Positions 15,792 through 23,734 of a stretch of DNA of 38,064 nt are shown one piece after another. Both the position numbers and the translations under genes were made by a program. How positions within the stretch are numbered: the stretch's first letter is position 1; each line of letters begins with the position of its first letter. The notes beneath the pieces were generated by a model. It saw only the letters and a list, made by a program, of their open reading frames with translations. It had not been told where the DNA came from and ran no database searches. Source of the DNA: DAOPMC01 sp035392025 (lineage in GTDB: Bacteria; Bacillota_I; Bacilli_A; RF39; UBA660); assembly GCA_035392025.1 (NCBI GenBank), contig DAOPMC010000007.1, positions 1 through 38,064 on the forward strand, written 5' to 3'.

Positions 15792-17027
15792 ATGAGAAAG
15801 ATTTATACAGGAGTAGATATAGGCTCAGATGCCATTAAAATTGTTACTATTGAAAAGCATAAGGGTAAGTTTAATGTTCTTGCCTCAGCCTCTGTTGGCA
15901 GTTCTGGTATCAAAAAGGGTCTTATAACAGATGTTCCATTAGCCTCAGCCTCTATTAAGAAGTGTTTAAAAGAATTGGAAACTAAGTTAGGTACTAAAAT
16001 TGATAAAGTGGTAGCAACAGTACCATCAAATAATAGAGAATTTGAAATACTAACAGGCAGTACTATAATTAAAAGTGTTGATGAAACTGTTACTGGAGAT
16101 GATGTTTATGCATGTTTGCAGGATGCAGTTAAGGGTAGTAAGGAAAAGGGAGTAGAAGTAATCACAGTAACACCGGTTGAATATACCCTTGATTCTACTA
16201 AAAACATTAAAAATCCTATTGGTATGTATGGGAAGGACTTAAAAGTAAAAGTAGTTGTTGCAACAGTACCAAGAAAGAACTTAGTGTCAATAGTTAAAGT
16301 ATTTGAAGCAATAAATGTTGAAGTAGTAGATGCAACTTTTTCATCAATTGGAGATTACTATGCAGTAAAAAATGATGATTTGGATAGAAATGTTGTTGTA
16401 ATGGTCAATATCGGTAGTGAAACTACTGACGTATCTATATTTAATAAGGGTGTAATGGTTAAAAATCAAATTCTTGACATAGGATCTGATAAAATAGATA
16501 ATGATATTTCTTTTGTTCATAAAATTAGTAATAAAGAAATAGATAAGATCAAGAAAACATTTGCGGTTGCAAGTAGAAAATATGCAGATAAAGAAGAAAT
16601 ATATAGATTATCTAATAAATTTAATGTTAAAATAGAAATTAACCAATATGAACTTGCGGAAATTATAGAAGCTAGAATGAATGAGATATTAAAAACTATT
16701 AAAAGACGCATAAATGACTTAACAAATAAACAGATTGGTTATATAATAATTACAGGTGGTATTACTGATATGATGGGTATGGGCATCTTAGTAGATGACA
16801 TCTTTGTTAGGGATACAACAATTCTGAATTTAAATATACTAGGAATTAGAAGTAATATATATTCTAGTAGTTATGGGGTATCTAAATATTTAGATGAAAA
16901 ATTAGATAGTAGAGAGAAAAATTATACAATGCTTAACGATACTCAGGTAGAAGAGATGACATCTCCTCGTAAAAAGGCTGGTGTATCGAGCATGCTAAGT
17001 AAAATATTTGATCGATTATTTGAGTAA
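15792..17027 (+). CDS. ftsA: Cell division protein FtsA
   Basis: The 411-aa protein has the actin-like phosphate 1 motif GVDIGSDAIKIV, the SHS2 insertion (subdomain 1C) between about residues 85 and 160, and phosphate 2 motif VNIGSETTDVSIF. The C-terminal end SSMLSKIFDRLFE is the amphipathic helix that tethers FtsA to the membrane. FtsA anchors FtsZ filaments and recruits the divisome. The start is ATG at 15792 with GAGGG upstream; the in-frame reading from TTG 15759 has no ribosome site. ftsZ follows 12 bases on. The pair is detached from the mur/fts cluster it usually belongs to. Confidence 0.95.
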   Translation: MRKIYTGVDIGSDAIKIVTIEKHKGKFNVLASASVGSSGIKKGLITDVPLASASIKKCLKELETKLGTKIDKVVATVPSNNREFEILTGSTIIKSVDETVTGDDVYACLQDAVKGSKEKGVEVITVTPVEYTLDSTKNIKNPIGMYGKDLKVKVVVATVPRKNLVSIVKVFEAINVEVVDATFSSIGDYYAVKNDDLDRNVVVMVNIGSETTDVSIFNKGVMVKNQILDIGSDKIDNDISFVHKISNKEIDKIKKTFAVASRKYADKEEIYRLSNKFNVKIEINQYELAEIIEARMNEILKTIKRRINDLTNKQIGYIIITGGITDMMGMGILVDDIFVRDTTILNLNILGIRSNIYSSSYGVSKYLDEKLDSREKNYTMLNDTQVEEMTSPRKKAGVSSMLSKIFDRLFE

Positions 17028-17039
17028 GGAGAAGAAGAT

Positions 17040-18146
17040 ATGTTTGATTTATCGATGATGGACCAATTAGCAAAAATTAAAGTTATAGGAATTGGCGGTG
17101 GCGGTGGTAATGCCGTTAATCGCATGATTGATGCGGGTGTTAGAGGCGTTGAATTTATTGTTGCTAACACTGATTTGCAAGTATTAAATACGTCAAAAGC
17201 AGATAAAAAGATTCAGCTTGGCAGCACTTTAACTGAAGGCCTTGGTGCAGGCGCTAATCCAGAAGTAGGTAGAGAAGCGGCACTTGAGTCAAAGAAAGAT
17301 ATTGAAGCTGCTTTAAATGGTGCTGATATGGTGTTTATAACTTGTGGTATGGGTGGTGGAACAGGAACCGGTGCTGCACCAATTGTTGCTGAGATAGCAC
17401 AAAATATTGGGGCCCTTACAGTGGCAATCGTAACAAGACCATTCTCGTTTGAAGGTAGAAGAAGAATGGATAATGCCATGACAGGACTGGATGAATTAAA
17501 AAAACATGTAGATACGCTTATTGTGATTCCAAATGATAGATTAAGAGAAATTATTGATAAAACAACTCCGATGCTTGATGCATTTAAAGAAGTAGATAAT
17601 GTTCTATTAAGAGGAGTTCAATCTATTTCAGATTTAATTGCAGTAGTTGGACTTGTCAACCTAGATTTTGCAGATATAAGAACAGTTATGGAAAAATCAG
17701 GTAATGCAATCATTGGTATTGGTATAGGAATGGGCGAAGATAGAGCAATTGAGGCTGCTAAACAAGCAGTATCTAGTCCGCTTTTAGAGACATCAATAGT
17801 TGGGGCAACAGATGCAATTATTAATATTACTGGTGGAACTAACTTATCTTTATTTGAAGCAGAGCAGGCAGCGGAAGTTGTAAGAGCAGCAGCAAATACT
17901 GATATTAATACAATATTTGGTTCAGTTATTAATGAGAATCTTACTGATGAAGTAATTGTCACAGTAATTGCAACAGGATTTGATAAAAAGGCCAAACCAT
18001 TATATAATGCTAATACCTTAGAGACAAATAAAAAGAAAATAGAAGTTAATGAAGAGTTTGATGATGAAGATGATGGCGATGATGGTGACTTTGATGAACC
18101 AACGGAAATAGATATACCAAGCTTCTTAAAAAATAAGAATTTCTAG
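17040..18146 (+). CDS. ftsZ: Cell division protein FtsZ
   Basis: The 368-aa tubulin homologue has the N-terminal GIGGGGGNAVNRM, the NTDLQVL segment, the tubulin signature GGGTGTGAAP, and the T7 loop region NLDFADIRTVM that supplies the catalytic Asp. After residue 320 comes a short acidic linker (EEFDDEDDGDDGDFDEP) and the C-terminal peptide EIDIPSFLKNKNF, close to the usual D-I-P-x-F-L-R/K docking peptide for FtsA. It polymerises with GTP into the division ring. ATG follows AAGGAG. It is co-transcribed with ftsA and followed by a hairpin terminator. Confidence 0.98.
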   Translation: MFDLSMMDQLAKIKVIGIGGGGGNAVNRMIDAGVRGVEFIVANTDLQVLNTSKADKKIQLGSTLTEGLGAGANPEVGREAALESKKDIEAALNGADMVFITCGMGGGTGTGAAPIVAEIAQNIGALTVAIVTRPFSFEGRRRMDNAMTGLDELKKHVDTLIVIPNDRLREIIDKTTPMLDAFKEVDNVLLRGVQSISDLIAVVGLVNLDFADIRTVMEKSGNAIIGIGIGMGEDRAIEAAKQAVSSPLLETSIVGATDAIINITGGTNLSLFEAEQAAEVVRAAANTDINTIFGSVINENLTDEVIVTVIATGFDKKAKPLYNANTLETNKKKIEVNEEFDDEDDGDDGDFDEPTEIDIPSFLKNKNF

Positions 18147-18168
18147 AGCAACAATTCGTTGCTTTTTT
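18147..18168 (+). terminator. ftsZ terminator
   Basis: AGCAAC (18147-18152) and GTTGCT (18158-18163), loop AATTC, then six T. Confidence 0.85.
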
Positions 18169-18188
18169 AATAAATTTTAACCTAAAAT

Positions 18189-18217
18189 TTGACAAATATA
18201 TTCTTCTTTGGTAAAAT
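18189..18217 (+). promoter_or_regulatory. Strong sigma-A promoter of the ankyrin-like gene
   Basis: Consensus TTGACA (18189-18194), 17 bases, TAAAAT (18212-18217). CACGTG (18228-18233) and a Spo0A-box-like TGTCGAA (18245-18251) lie downstream in the leader. Confidence 0.75.
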
Positions 18218-18255
18218 ATTAACTTGTCACGTGAAGAAGAGGTGTGTCGAAATTT

Positions 18256-18948
18256 ATGTTTTATGAAGAAAAACAAGCAATTGAAGCGTGTAAAGAAGAT
18301 CCGCTCCTGATATTTGAATTTATTAAGTCTGGATATAAAGAGTTGGTAGATAAAATTTTATCTAAAGGTATTATTGATATTAATACGAAAGATAGTAATA
18401 ATGATGATGTACTTGCAAATATGCTATTTAGGAATTGGTATGATCTTGTATCAAAATATATGAAGTCAAAAGATTGGAATGTTAACAATCAAAATAAAGA
18501 TGGTAATACATTTGCGCATGCACTTGTAACTAAGAATTATTTAGATGTGTTACCAATTGTTAATCAGATACTTAAAAATAATGATTTCATGCCTAATATA
18601 GTTAATAAAAATGGCGAGACAATCTTAGATAAATCAATTAATTCAAATTATATAACTATTTCAGTTAAAATACTTGAAGATGAAAGATTTAATAATATTG
18701 ATCTAGTATCATTTAGACATCTATATGATAATTATATTAAAAATAGAAATTATGGGAAATATTCTAAGTTGAATAATCTAGAAGTTATTGTTGATAACTT
18801 ATTAGAAAAGGACTTAAACAATAATATTGCAAGACTAATTAATATGATTGCAAATAATTATGAAGTTATTAAAGACCAAGTTTTAAATAATAAATTAAAC
18901 TTATTAGATGGCCTAGTTAAAAACTATATAGAAAGTTTTAATAATTAA
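18256..18948 (+). CDS. Ankyrin-repeat-like protein
   Basis: The protein of 230 aa is all helical and has degenerate ankyrin-type repeats of about 33 residues: DINTKDSNNDDVLANML, then NVNNQNKDGNTFAHALV, then NIVNKNGETILDKSINS, each followed by a helix pair such as NYLDVLPIVNQIL. Such repeats mediate protein contacts; the partner is unknown and there is no signal peptide. I chose ATG at 18256; GTG at 18244 is in frame but would overlap the AGAGG ribosome site. Spacing to ATG is on the long side. It has a near-consensus promoter and stands alone between ftsZ and miaB, each with a terminator. Confidence 0.7.
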   Translation: MFYEEKQAIEACKEDPLLIFEFIKSGYKELVDKILSKGIIDINTKDSNNDDVLANMLFRNWYDLVSKYMKSKDWNVNNQNKDGNTFAHALVTKNYLDVLPIVNQILKNNDFMPNIVNKNGETILDKSINSNYITISVKILEDERFNNIDLVSFRHLYDNYIKNRNYGKYSKLNNLEVIVDNLLEKDLNNNIARLINMIANNYEVIKDQVLNNKLNLLDGLVKNYIESFNN

Positions 18949-18975
18949 ATATGACTTTACAGTCATATTTTTTTT
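18947..18975 (+). terminator. Terminator after the ankyrin-like gene
   Basis: AAATATGACT (18947-18956) pairs with AGTCATATTT (18961-18970), loop TTAC, then T run to 18975. Confidence 0.85.
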
Positions 18976-18984
18976 ATTTATAAT
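18956..18984 (+). promoter_or_regulatory. miaB promoter overlapping the preceding terminator
   Basis: TTTACA (18956-18961) lies in the hairpin loop region; 17 bases on is TATAAT (18979-18984). Confidence 0.55.
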
Positions 18985-19009
18985 TAATTAGAAGCGAGGA
19001 GTGATATTT

Positions 19010-20425
19010 ATGCATTTACCTAATCTAAAAGATGCCAAAGTAAGAACTAAGAATAATATTAATACAGATTATTTTTCTTTTGATGAGAAATATAAAAATA
19101 TCTCTGTAGGCAAAAAATATTTTATTAGGACTTATGGATGCCAAATGAATGAACATGATAGTGAGAATGTTAAAGCTCTCGTTGAATATATGGGATATGT
19201 AGAAACGGATATAATGGATGATAGCAATCTAATTATATTAAATACATGCTCAATTAGGGAAAATGCTCATAATAAAGCTTTTGGGATGTTAGGAAGAATA
19301 AAAAGGCTTAGACAAAGCAACAAAGATTTGATCGTTGGGATTATGGGGTGTATGGCCCAAGAAGAAGTTGTAGTTAACGAAATAATTGAAAAATATAAAT
19401 GGATTGATTTTGTAATTGGAACTCACAACATCAATGAAATAAACAAAGTGATATATGATGCTATATTGAAAAAAGAACTTAATGTTGAGGTTTATAGTAT
19501 GGAAGGCGATATCATAGAAGGATTGCCATCGCTTAGAAATAATAAGTACAAAGCTTTTGTTAATATTATGTATGGCTGCGATAAGTTTTGTACATATTGT
19601 ATTGTGCCATATACAAGAGGAAAACAAAGAAGTAGAGCAAAAGATGATATTATTAATGAAATCAAAGAACTAATTAAAAAAGGATATAAAGAAGTTACAC
19701 TTTTGGGGCAAAATGTTAATGCTTATGGAAAAGACTTAGATATAGAATATGATATGAGCAATTTATTACAAGATGTTTCTGATACTGGTATAGATAGAGT
19801 TAGATTTATGACAAGTCATCCTTGGGATTTTACTGATAATATGATTAATGTCATCAAAAATAATTCTAATATAATGCCTCATATTCATTTGCCAGTTCAA
19901 TCGGGAAGTAATGCAGTACTAAAAATGATGGGAAGAAGATATACTAAAGAAAGTTATCTGAATCTTGTTAAAAAGTTAAGAGATAACATTCCTAATTTAT
20001 CTCTTACTACCGATATAATAGTAGGATTCCCTACTGAGACAGAGGATTCATTTAAAGAGACAATAGATTTAGTTGAAGAAGTTAATTATGATCTTGCGTA
20101 TACTTTTATATTTTCTAAAAGAGTGGGCACACCAGCATATAATATGAAAGAGTTATCAACTCAAGAAGAAAATAAAGAAAGACTAAAACAATTAAATGCA
20201 ATTATTAATAAACAGGCCAATGAAAATAATAAAAAATACATTGGTAAAATAAGTAGCGTATTAATTGAGGGATTGAGTGAAAAAGATCCAAATAAATTGA
20301 TGGGTTACACTGAAGAAAATAAGTTAGTGAATGTAGAAGGATCTAAAGAAAATATTGGTAAAATTGTCCTTGTTGAAATAACCAAAGCTAAAACATGGAG
20401 TCTAGATGGGAAAATAATTAATTGA
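19010..20425 (+). CDS. miaB: tRNA-2-methylthio-N6-dimethylallyladenosine synthase MiaB
   Basis: The protein of about 471 aa has an N-terminal UPF0004 domain with its three cluster cysteines (YGCQMNEHDSE, NTCSIREN, MGCMAQ), the radical-SAM motif CDKFCTYC near residue 190, and a C-terminal TRAM domain ending KAKTWSLDGKI. The QMNEHDSE string identifies MiaB rather than MtaB or RimO. It adds the 2-methylthio group to i6A37 of tRNAs reading UNN codons, using two 4Fe-4S clusters and SAM. ATG at 19010 is preferred, with GAGGAG 8 bases upstream; GTG at 19001 overlaps that site. In Bacilli miaB often neighbours mutS; it does not here. Confidence 0.95.
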   Translation: MHLPNLKDAKVRTKNNINTDYFSFDEKYKNISVGKKYFIRTYGCQMNEHDSENVKALVEYMGYVETDIMDDSNLIILNTCSIRENAHNKAFGMLGRIKRLRQSNKDLIVGIMGCMAQEEVVVNEIIEKYKWIDFVIGTHNINEINKVIYDAILKKELNVEVYSMEGDIIEGLPSLRNNKYKAFVNIMYGCDKFCTYCIVPYTRGKQRSRAKDDIINEIKELIKKGYKEVTLLGQNVNAYGKDLDIEYDMSNLLQDVSDTGIDRVRFMTSHPWDFTDNMINVIKNNSNIMPHIHLPVQSGSNAVLKMMGRRYTKESYLNLVKKLRDNIPNLSLTTDIIVGFPTETEDSFKETIDLVEEVNYDLAYTFIFSKRVGTPAYNMKELSTQEENKERLKQLNAIINKQANENNKKYIGKISSVLIEGLSEKDPNKLMGYTEENKLVNVEGSKENIGKIVLVEITKAKTWSLDGKIIN

Positions 20426-20449
20426 AATGTGAAATTTTTGTGATATACT
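20422..20449 (+). promoter_or_regulatory. Promoter of the DUF5684-like gene
   Basis: TTGAAA (20422-20427), 16 bases, extended -10 TGATATACT (hexamer 20444-20449); the -35 overlaps the miaB stop. Confidence 0.55.
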
Positions 20450-20472
20450 TATTATAGGAGAGGAGGTAAGTT

Positions 20473-20898
20473 ATGTACGACGTATCATCATATCAATACA
20501 CATCAGCATCAGATGAAGCTTTATTAGCTAGTTTATTGGCAATGAGCACTACAACAATTGTTATCTCGTTATTAGTAGGTGTCTTTGGAATAGTATGTAT
20601 GTGGTTGGTATTTCAAAAAGCGGGGAAACCAGGATGGGCAGCAATTGTGCCAATTTACAATATTGTAGTATTTTTCCAAATATGTGGAATCAATCCACTT
20701 GTTATATTGTGGAATTTATTGCCAGTTGTTGGTCAAATTATATTTGCAGTATACACTATAATAGGGTACTTTAAATTAGCAACAGCATTTGGCAAATCAT
20801 CAGGTTTCGGATTAGGACTATGGTTCTTAAGCCCAATATTTATGGCAATCTTAGCGTTTGATAAGAATTCTAAATATGCTGGTATTTCTAGTAAATAA
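20473..20898 (+). CDS. Small multispanning membrane protein, DUF5684-like
   Basis: The 141-aa protein has a Tyr/Ser-rich N-terminal tail of about 20 residues and four predicted membrane helices. The loop after the first helix, FQKAGKPGWAAIVPIYN, and the GKSSGFGLGLWFLSPIF stretch are typical of the DUF5684 family, often mislabelled as signal peptidase I although no Ser-Lys catalytic pair is present. Function is unknown. The start follows a strong GAGAGGAGG. It is a single gene, with a terminator shared with the convergent FtsW/RodA gene. Confidence 0.75.
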   Translation: MYDVSSYQYTSASDEALLASLLAMSTTTIVISLLVGVFGIVCMWLVFQKAGKPGWAAIVPIYNIVVFFQICGINPLVILWNLLPVVGQIIFAVYTIIGYFKLATAFGKSSGFGLGLWFLSPIFMAILAFDKNSKYAGISSK

Positions 20899-20905
20899 TT
20901 TATAC

Positions 20906-21985
20906 TCAATTAAAGATACTTTTGTATCTTTTTTTAGTGTTTAAAATAATTCCAATAAGTAAAGAATAAGATAATAGACTCGATCCACCAGAACTTATAA
21001 AAGGTAAAGTAATGCCAGTTATAGGGAGGAGACCCATAGTCATTGATATATTTTGAATTTGTTGATACATAAGAGCACTAACTGTACCAATGACAATATA
21101 TTTTGTAGTAATATTTTTATTTTTACTGGCTAAATCTAATAATGTAAAATCAAATGAAACAATTAATAATATTAAAATTATTCCGCTTATTAGTCCAAAA
21201 CAGCTGATGAAAGAGGCAAAAATGAAATCAGTATGTGGTTCAGGAAAATATATTAATATATTGTTTAAGCCATTGCCAAATATTTTTGTTGATCCGATAG
21301 AAATAAGAGAATTCTCTAACTGCATTCCTTCTTTACTTAACCAGTTTGTTATTCTATCAAATCTATAAAAAAATTCACTTCCTAAAAACTTAATAAACAA
21401 ATCTTGTTTCAAGTAATATAATCCTAGGAAAGATATTATAAATATACTTAATAAACAGGCTCCTATATAAAACCATTTCTTACTAATATTTGATGTCATT
21501 AATATCACCAATGAGATTATAAAATAAATAATAACAGCACCAGTATCGGGTTCTAAAAAGGTTAAAATACTAGGTATTAATGTTATTACAAATATTTTTA
21601 GGATAAGTTTTAAATCTTTTCCTTTATGATTCTTTATAGTGGTAGCATTTAATAAAATTATACCAATTTTCATAAATTCACTTGGCTGAATAGTACCTAT
21701 TTTAGGTATCTCGAACCATGCTCTTGATCCATTAATTTCTTTTCCCAAAAATAAGACAAGCAATAAGAAAATATTTAGAATTATGTATATTATAAAACTA
21801 TATTTATAGATAAAATTTATGTTAATTTTTGATAATATTAGTATGATTGCTAAACTAATTAAGTAGAAAAATGAATGTTTAACTACAATATTAGGATCAT
21901 CTATATAAATAACGGTGCTATATATTGTTAATAAACTAGCAACAAAAAATATAAGTAGAATTATAATTATTTTTTTTTTCTCCAT
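20906..21985 (-). CDS. FtsW/RodA/SpoVE-family peptidoglycan glycosyltransferase
   Basis: The 359-aa protein has about ten membrane helices and SEDS motifs: NGSRAWF and QPSEFMKI, EPDTGAVIIY, the periplasmic-loop EPHTDFIFA, and the GITLPFISSGGSSLLSY signature near the end. SEDS proteins polymerise lipid II into glycan strands with a class B PBP partner. RodA, FtsW and SpoVE cannot be told apart from motifs; the gene stands alone, without a PBP or mur genes. The start has GGTGAT upstream, partly within a small hairpin (ACCATA 21992-21997 with TATGGT 22005-22010). Its 3' end contains the shared terminator. Confidence 0.88.
   Translation of the reverse strand: MEKKKIIIILLIFFVASLLTIYSTVIYIDDPNIVVKHSFFYLISLAIILILSKININFIYKYSFIIYIILNIFLLLVLFLGKEINGSRAWFEIPKIGTIQPSEFMKIGIILLNATTIKNHKGKDLKLILKIFVITLIPSILTFLEPDTGAVIIYFIISLVILMTSNISKKWFYIGACLLSIFIISFLGLYYLKQDLFIKFLGSEFFYRFDRITNWLSKEGMQLENSLISIGSTKIFGNGLNNILIYFPEPHTDFIFASFISCFGLISGIILILLIVSFDFTLLDLASKNKNITTKYIVIGTVSALMYQQIQNISMTMGLLPITGITLPFISSGGSSLLSYSLLIGIILNTKKRYKSIFN
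20912..20935. terminator. Terminator after the DUF5684-like gene, within the 3' end of the SEDS gene
   Basis: AAAGATAC (20912-20919) and GTATCTTT (20924-20931), loop TTTT, then T run on the + strand. The convergent gene uses the same bases as its last codons. Confidence 0.8.
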
Positions 21986-22061
21986 AAAATCACCATATAT
22001 TTATTATGGTTTTTATGTAAAATATTATGATAATTATCATAATATAAAGTAGAGGTGTTAT

Positions 22062-22346
22062 ATGAAAGATAAATTACCAAACATATATAAGGGCAGCGAT
22101 ATTAGAAGTAACAATAAAAAAACATATTATTCTAGCGAGAAAGTAAGCGTAGACAGAAAAAAGCCAAGTGTTAAACTACAAGACTTATTTGCATCGCCAT
22201 CTTTTATATTTAATATTAGAGTTCTAATAAAAACTAAGAATGAGAATTATGATACTAAAATAGCGGGTAAGATGGGCAATAATATTATAACTGTTGATAA
22301 TAAAGTTATTCCAATAAGAGAAATTATTGATATTGAATTAATATAA
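22062..22346 (+). CDS. Unknown small protein with possible Sm-like C-terminal half
   Basis: I do not recognise this 94-aa protein. The first 45 residues are Lys/Ser/Asn-rich and probably disordered; the rest alternates strands, FNIRVLIKTKNENYDTKIAG then KMGNNIITVDNKVIPIREI, which resembles a small beta-barrel of the Sm or SH3 type. No signal or membrane segment. ATG follows AGAGGTG. CATAATATA (22038-22046) sits 4 bases before the ribosome site, the same geometry as spoVIF, but no AC -35 lies 16-17 bases upstream. It faces away from the SEDS gene and converges on the coat genes, so a sporulation role is possible but unproven. Confidence 0.55.
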   Translation: MKDKLPNIYKGSDIRSNNKKTYYSSEKVSVDRKKPSVKLQDLFASPSFIFNIRVLIKTKNENYDTKIAGKMGNNIITVDNKVIPIREIIDIELI

Positions 22347-22347
22347 A

Positions 22348-22371
22348 AAAAAACATCCATGGATGTTTTTT
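22348..22371. terminator. Bidirectional terminator
   Basis: A 24-base perfect palindrome centred on CATCCATGGATG with A6 and T6 flanks, between the unknown + gene and the convergent coat gene. Confidence 0.9.
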
Positions 22372-22777
22372 AAATACAACTAATAAAAGTATCGCCTAGA
22401 CATTTTATAGCTCCAATGCAATCTATTCTTATTGTGAAGAAAGAATCAGTTGCAACATATGGTTGTTGACTTGATGTGTCAGGATTTGATGTAAGTATTC
22501 TAAATGTTGCACAGCAACCATCTAATTTTTCTATTCTAAATATTGAACTTTCTCCATTAACACCATTTAGTGTATAAGGCAAAGTTATTATATTGGCATT
22601 ACAACAAGAATAAAGTGTAACAAGTCTAGTATTTAAACAATTAATTATAGGACAATCTCCTAAAAATGGTTTATTACAAGAATTGATAGTAGTATCTTCA
22701 ATTATTTGACTGCTTTGTTGTAACTTTAGAATAGTACATAGTATATCTTTCAAACAAGAACAATTTTCATCATTCAT
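22370..22777 (-). CDS. CotY/CotZ-family spore coat/exosporium protein, copy 1
   Basis: The 135-aa protein holds 13 cysteines and the CotY/CotZ core: a cysteine-rich N terminus (CSCLKDILC), then SSIFRIEKLDGCCATFRIL and a final SFFTIRIDCIGAIKCL. In B. subtilis CotY and CotZ form highly cross-linked crust layers; in B. cereus the relatives ExsY and CotY build the exosporium. It lies 17 bases after its paralogue, in the same direction, so the two form one transcript. The ribosome site is an unusual run of six G. Expression in the mother cell, late in sporulation, is expected. Confidence 0.82.
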   Translation of the reverse strand: MNDENCSCLKDILCTILKLQQSSQIIEDTTINSCNKPFLGDCPIINCLNTRLVTLYSCCNANIITLPYTLNGVNGESSIFRIEKLDGCCATFRILTSNPDTSSQQPYVATDSFFTIRIDCIGAIKCLGDTFISCI

Positions 22778-22794
22778 AATATTTCCCCCCTTTT

Positions 22795-23202
22795 TTAATT
22801 ACAAGTAATTAGAGTATCAGGTAAACACTTTAAAATACAGACACAATCTAAACTAATTGTGAAAAAAGAATCTGTTGAAACATATGGAAGGTCACTTGTA
22901 GTATCAGTATTTGGTGCTAGTACTCTAAATGTAGCACAACACTCATCAACTTTTTCTATTTTAAAGACAGAAGATGTCCCTGTAACTATTTCCCCATTTA
23001 CGATTGTATAAGGAAATTGCCATAGTGCACCACTACAGTTATATAGAGTAATTGGTCTTGTGTTGTAGCATAAACAATTTTGAATATTTCCTAGTATAGG
23101 ACTACTACAAGTATTTAAACATGATGTTACATTTTCACAACTATTTTGTAATGTTAATATATTTCTTAAAATGTCTGCCATACAGCAGCTGTCATTTGTC
23201 AT
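22795..23202 (-). CDS. CotY/CotZ-family spore coat/exosporium protein, copy 2
   Basis: The 135-aa protein has 14 cysteines and is a clear paralogue of the downstream copy: both have CxxDIL at the start, TLYxC in the middle, a VFKIEKVDECCATFRVL-type core and PYVxTDSFFTI. It ends in DCVCILKC, closer to the DCFCAIxCL seen in B. subtilis CotZ than copy 1 is. The start is ATG at 23202, with GGGGTGG upstream; GTG at 23211 would overlap that site. It is first in a two-gene operon, with a possible sigma-K-like promoter about 30 bases upstream. Confidence 0.82.
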   Translation of the reverse strand: MTNDSCCMADILRNILTLQNSCENVTSCLNTCSSPILGNIQNCLCYNTRPITLYNCSGALWQFPYTIVNGEIVTGTSSVFKIEKVDECCATFRVLAPNTDTTSDLPYVSTDSFFTISLDCVCILKCLPDTLITCN

Positions 23203-23230
23203 ATAATCCACCCCTTTATTTGTTCTAATA

Positions 23231-23258
23231 TAAGATATTCTAATTTAGTTAATTTTGT
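23231..23258 (-). promoter_or_regulatory. Weak sigma-K-like promoter of the coat operon
   Basis: On the reverse strand, AC (23257-23258), 17 bases, then AATATCTTA (23231-23239), one mismatch from CATANNNTA. Chance matches are likely in such AT-rich DNA. Confidence 0.25.
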
Positions 23259-23344
23259 GTCGTGTTAATACCTATTATTATAATCTATGATAAATTTGTT
23301 TATTTTTTCTCATAAATATATTATAATTTTAGTAGGTGATATGA

Positions 23345-23659
23345 ATGATTTGGGAATATATAGTTATAGGCGTGATACTAATAATCTTATTATTAGCAGT
23401 TATTAAGATTAATAAAAAAGATGTTGGCTTAGAATTAAATAAGTTAGTTGATTATCTTGGAGGCAAAGATAACATATTAGATATGGAGTATAATCTTTCA
23501 AGATTTATTGTTACTTTAAAAGACATTGATAAAGTAGACAAGGAATCTATTCAAAAGCTTGGTGCTAAGGGGATAGTAGAAATAGATAATCAGCTAAAAA
23601 TTATTTTGGGGAGCAATTCCAAACAGTTAAAAAAATATATTGATGACATGAAACGATAA
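23345..23659 (+). CDS. Membrane-anchored PTS EIIB-like domain without the phosphorylated cysteine
   Basis: The 104-aa protein has one N-terminal membrane helix (residues about 5-22) followed by a glucose-type EIIB domain: LVDYLGGKDNILDMEYNLSR, then VTLKDIDKVD and LGAKGIVEIDNQLKIILG. In active EIIB domains the segment before R reads C-x-T-R; here Asn50 replaces the Cys, so phosphotransfer is not expected. Free-standing anchored EIIB-like proteins also occur in Mollicutes and related Firmicutes, without known function. The start is ATG at 23345; ATG at 23341 is better spaced from AGGTGAT but opens an unrelated short frame. A terminator follows at once. Confidence 0.7.
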   Translation: MIWEYIVIGVILIILLLAVIKINKKDVGLELNKLVDYLGGKDNILDMEYNLSRFIVTLKDIDKVDKESIQKLGAKGIVEIDNQLKIILGSNSKQLKKYIDDMKR

Positions 23660-23682
23660 AAAAGAAGATATTTCTTTTTTTT
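23658..23682 (+). terminator. Terminator after the EIIB-like gene
   Basis: AAAAAAGAA (23658-23666) and TTCTTTTTT (23672-23680), loop GATAT, continuing into more T. Confidence 0.75.
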
Positions 23683-23698
23683 TCGACAAAGTCCGACA
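23682..23698 (+). promoter_or_regulatory. Tandem Spo0A-box-like sites before the kinase gene
   Basis: TTCGACA (23682-23688) is the exact complement of the 0A box TGTCGAA; TCCGACA (23692-23698) has one mismatch, exactly 10 bp further. A 14-base palindrome, GATATTCTAATATC (23708-23721), lies between them and the start codon, and could hold the -10. Confidence 0.5.
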
Positions 23699-23734
23699 TA
23701 GCTATTTGATATTCTAATATCAGGAAGTGATATT

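Noticed and set aside
15883..15953. Repeated GCCTCAGCCTCT in ftsA
   Set aside because: Two copies 59 bases apart both encode ASAS in a normal part of FtsA. A chance local repeat, not a mobile or regulatory element.
17618..17995. 125-aa open frame antisense to ftsZ, and similar antisense frames over valS, infB and typA
   Set aside because: They are frame shadows of conserved genes, rich in Ser/Thr/Ile as expected, and lack ribosome sites or family motifs.
18245..18251. Perfect single Spo0A box TGTCGAA at the start of the ankyrin-like gene
   Set aside because: In DNA of this composition a 7-mer like this should occur about three or four times per window on both strands, and there is no 10-bp-spaced partner. 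Kept only as a side note.
22038..22046. CATAATATA before the 94-aa unknown gene as a sigma-K promoter
   Set aside because: The -10 and its gap to the ribosome site fit, but no AC lies 16-17 bases upstream, so the promoter call was not made.
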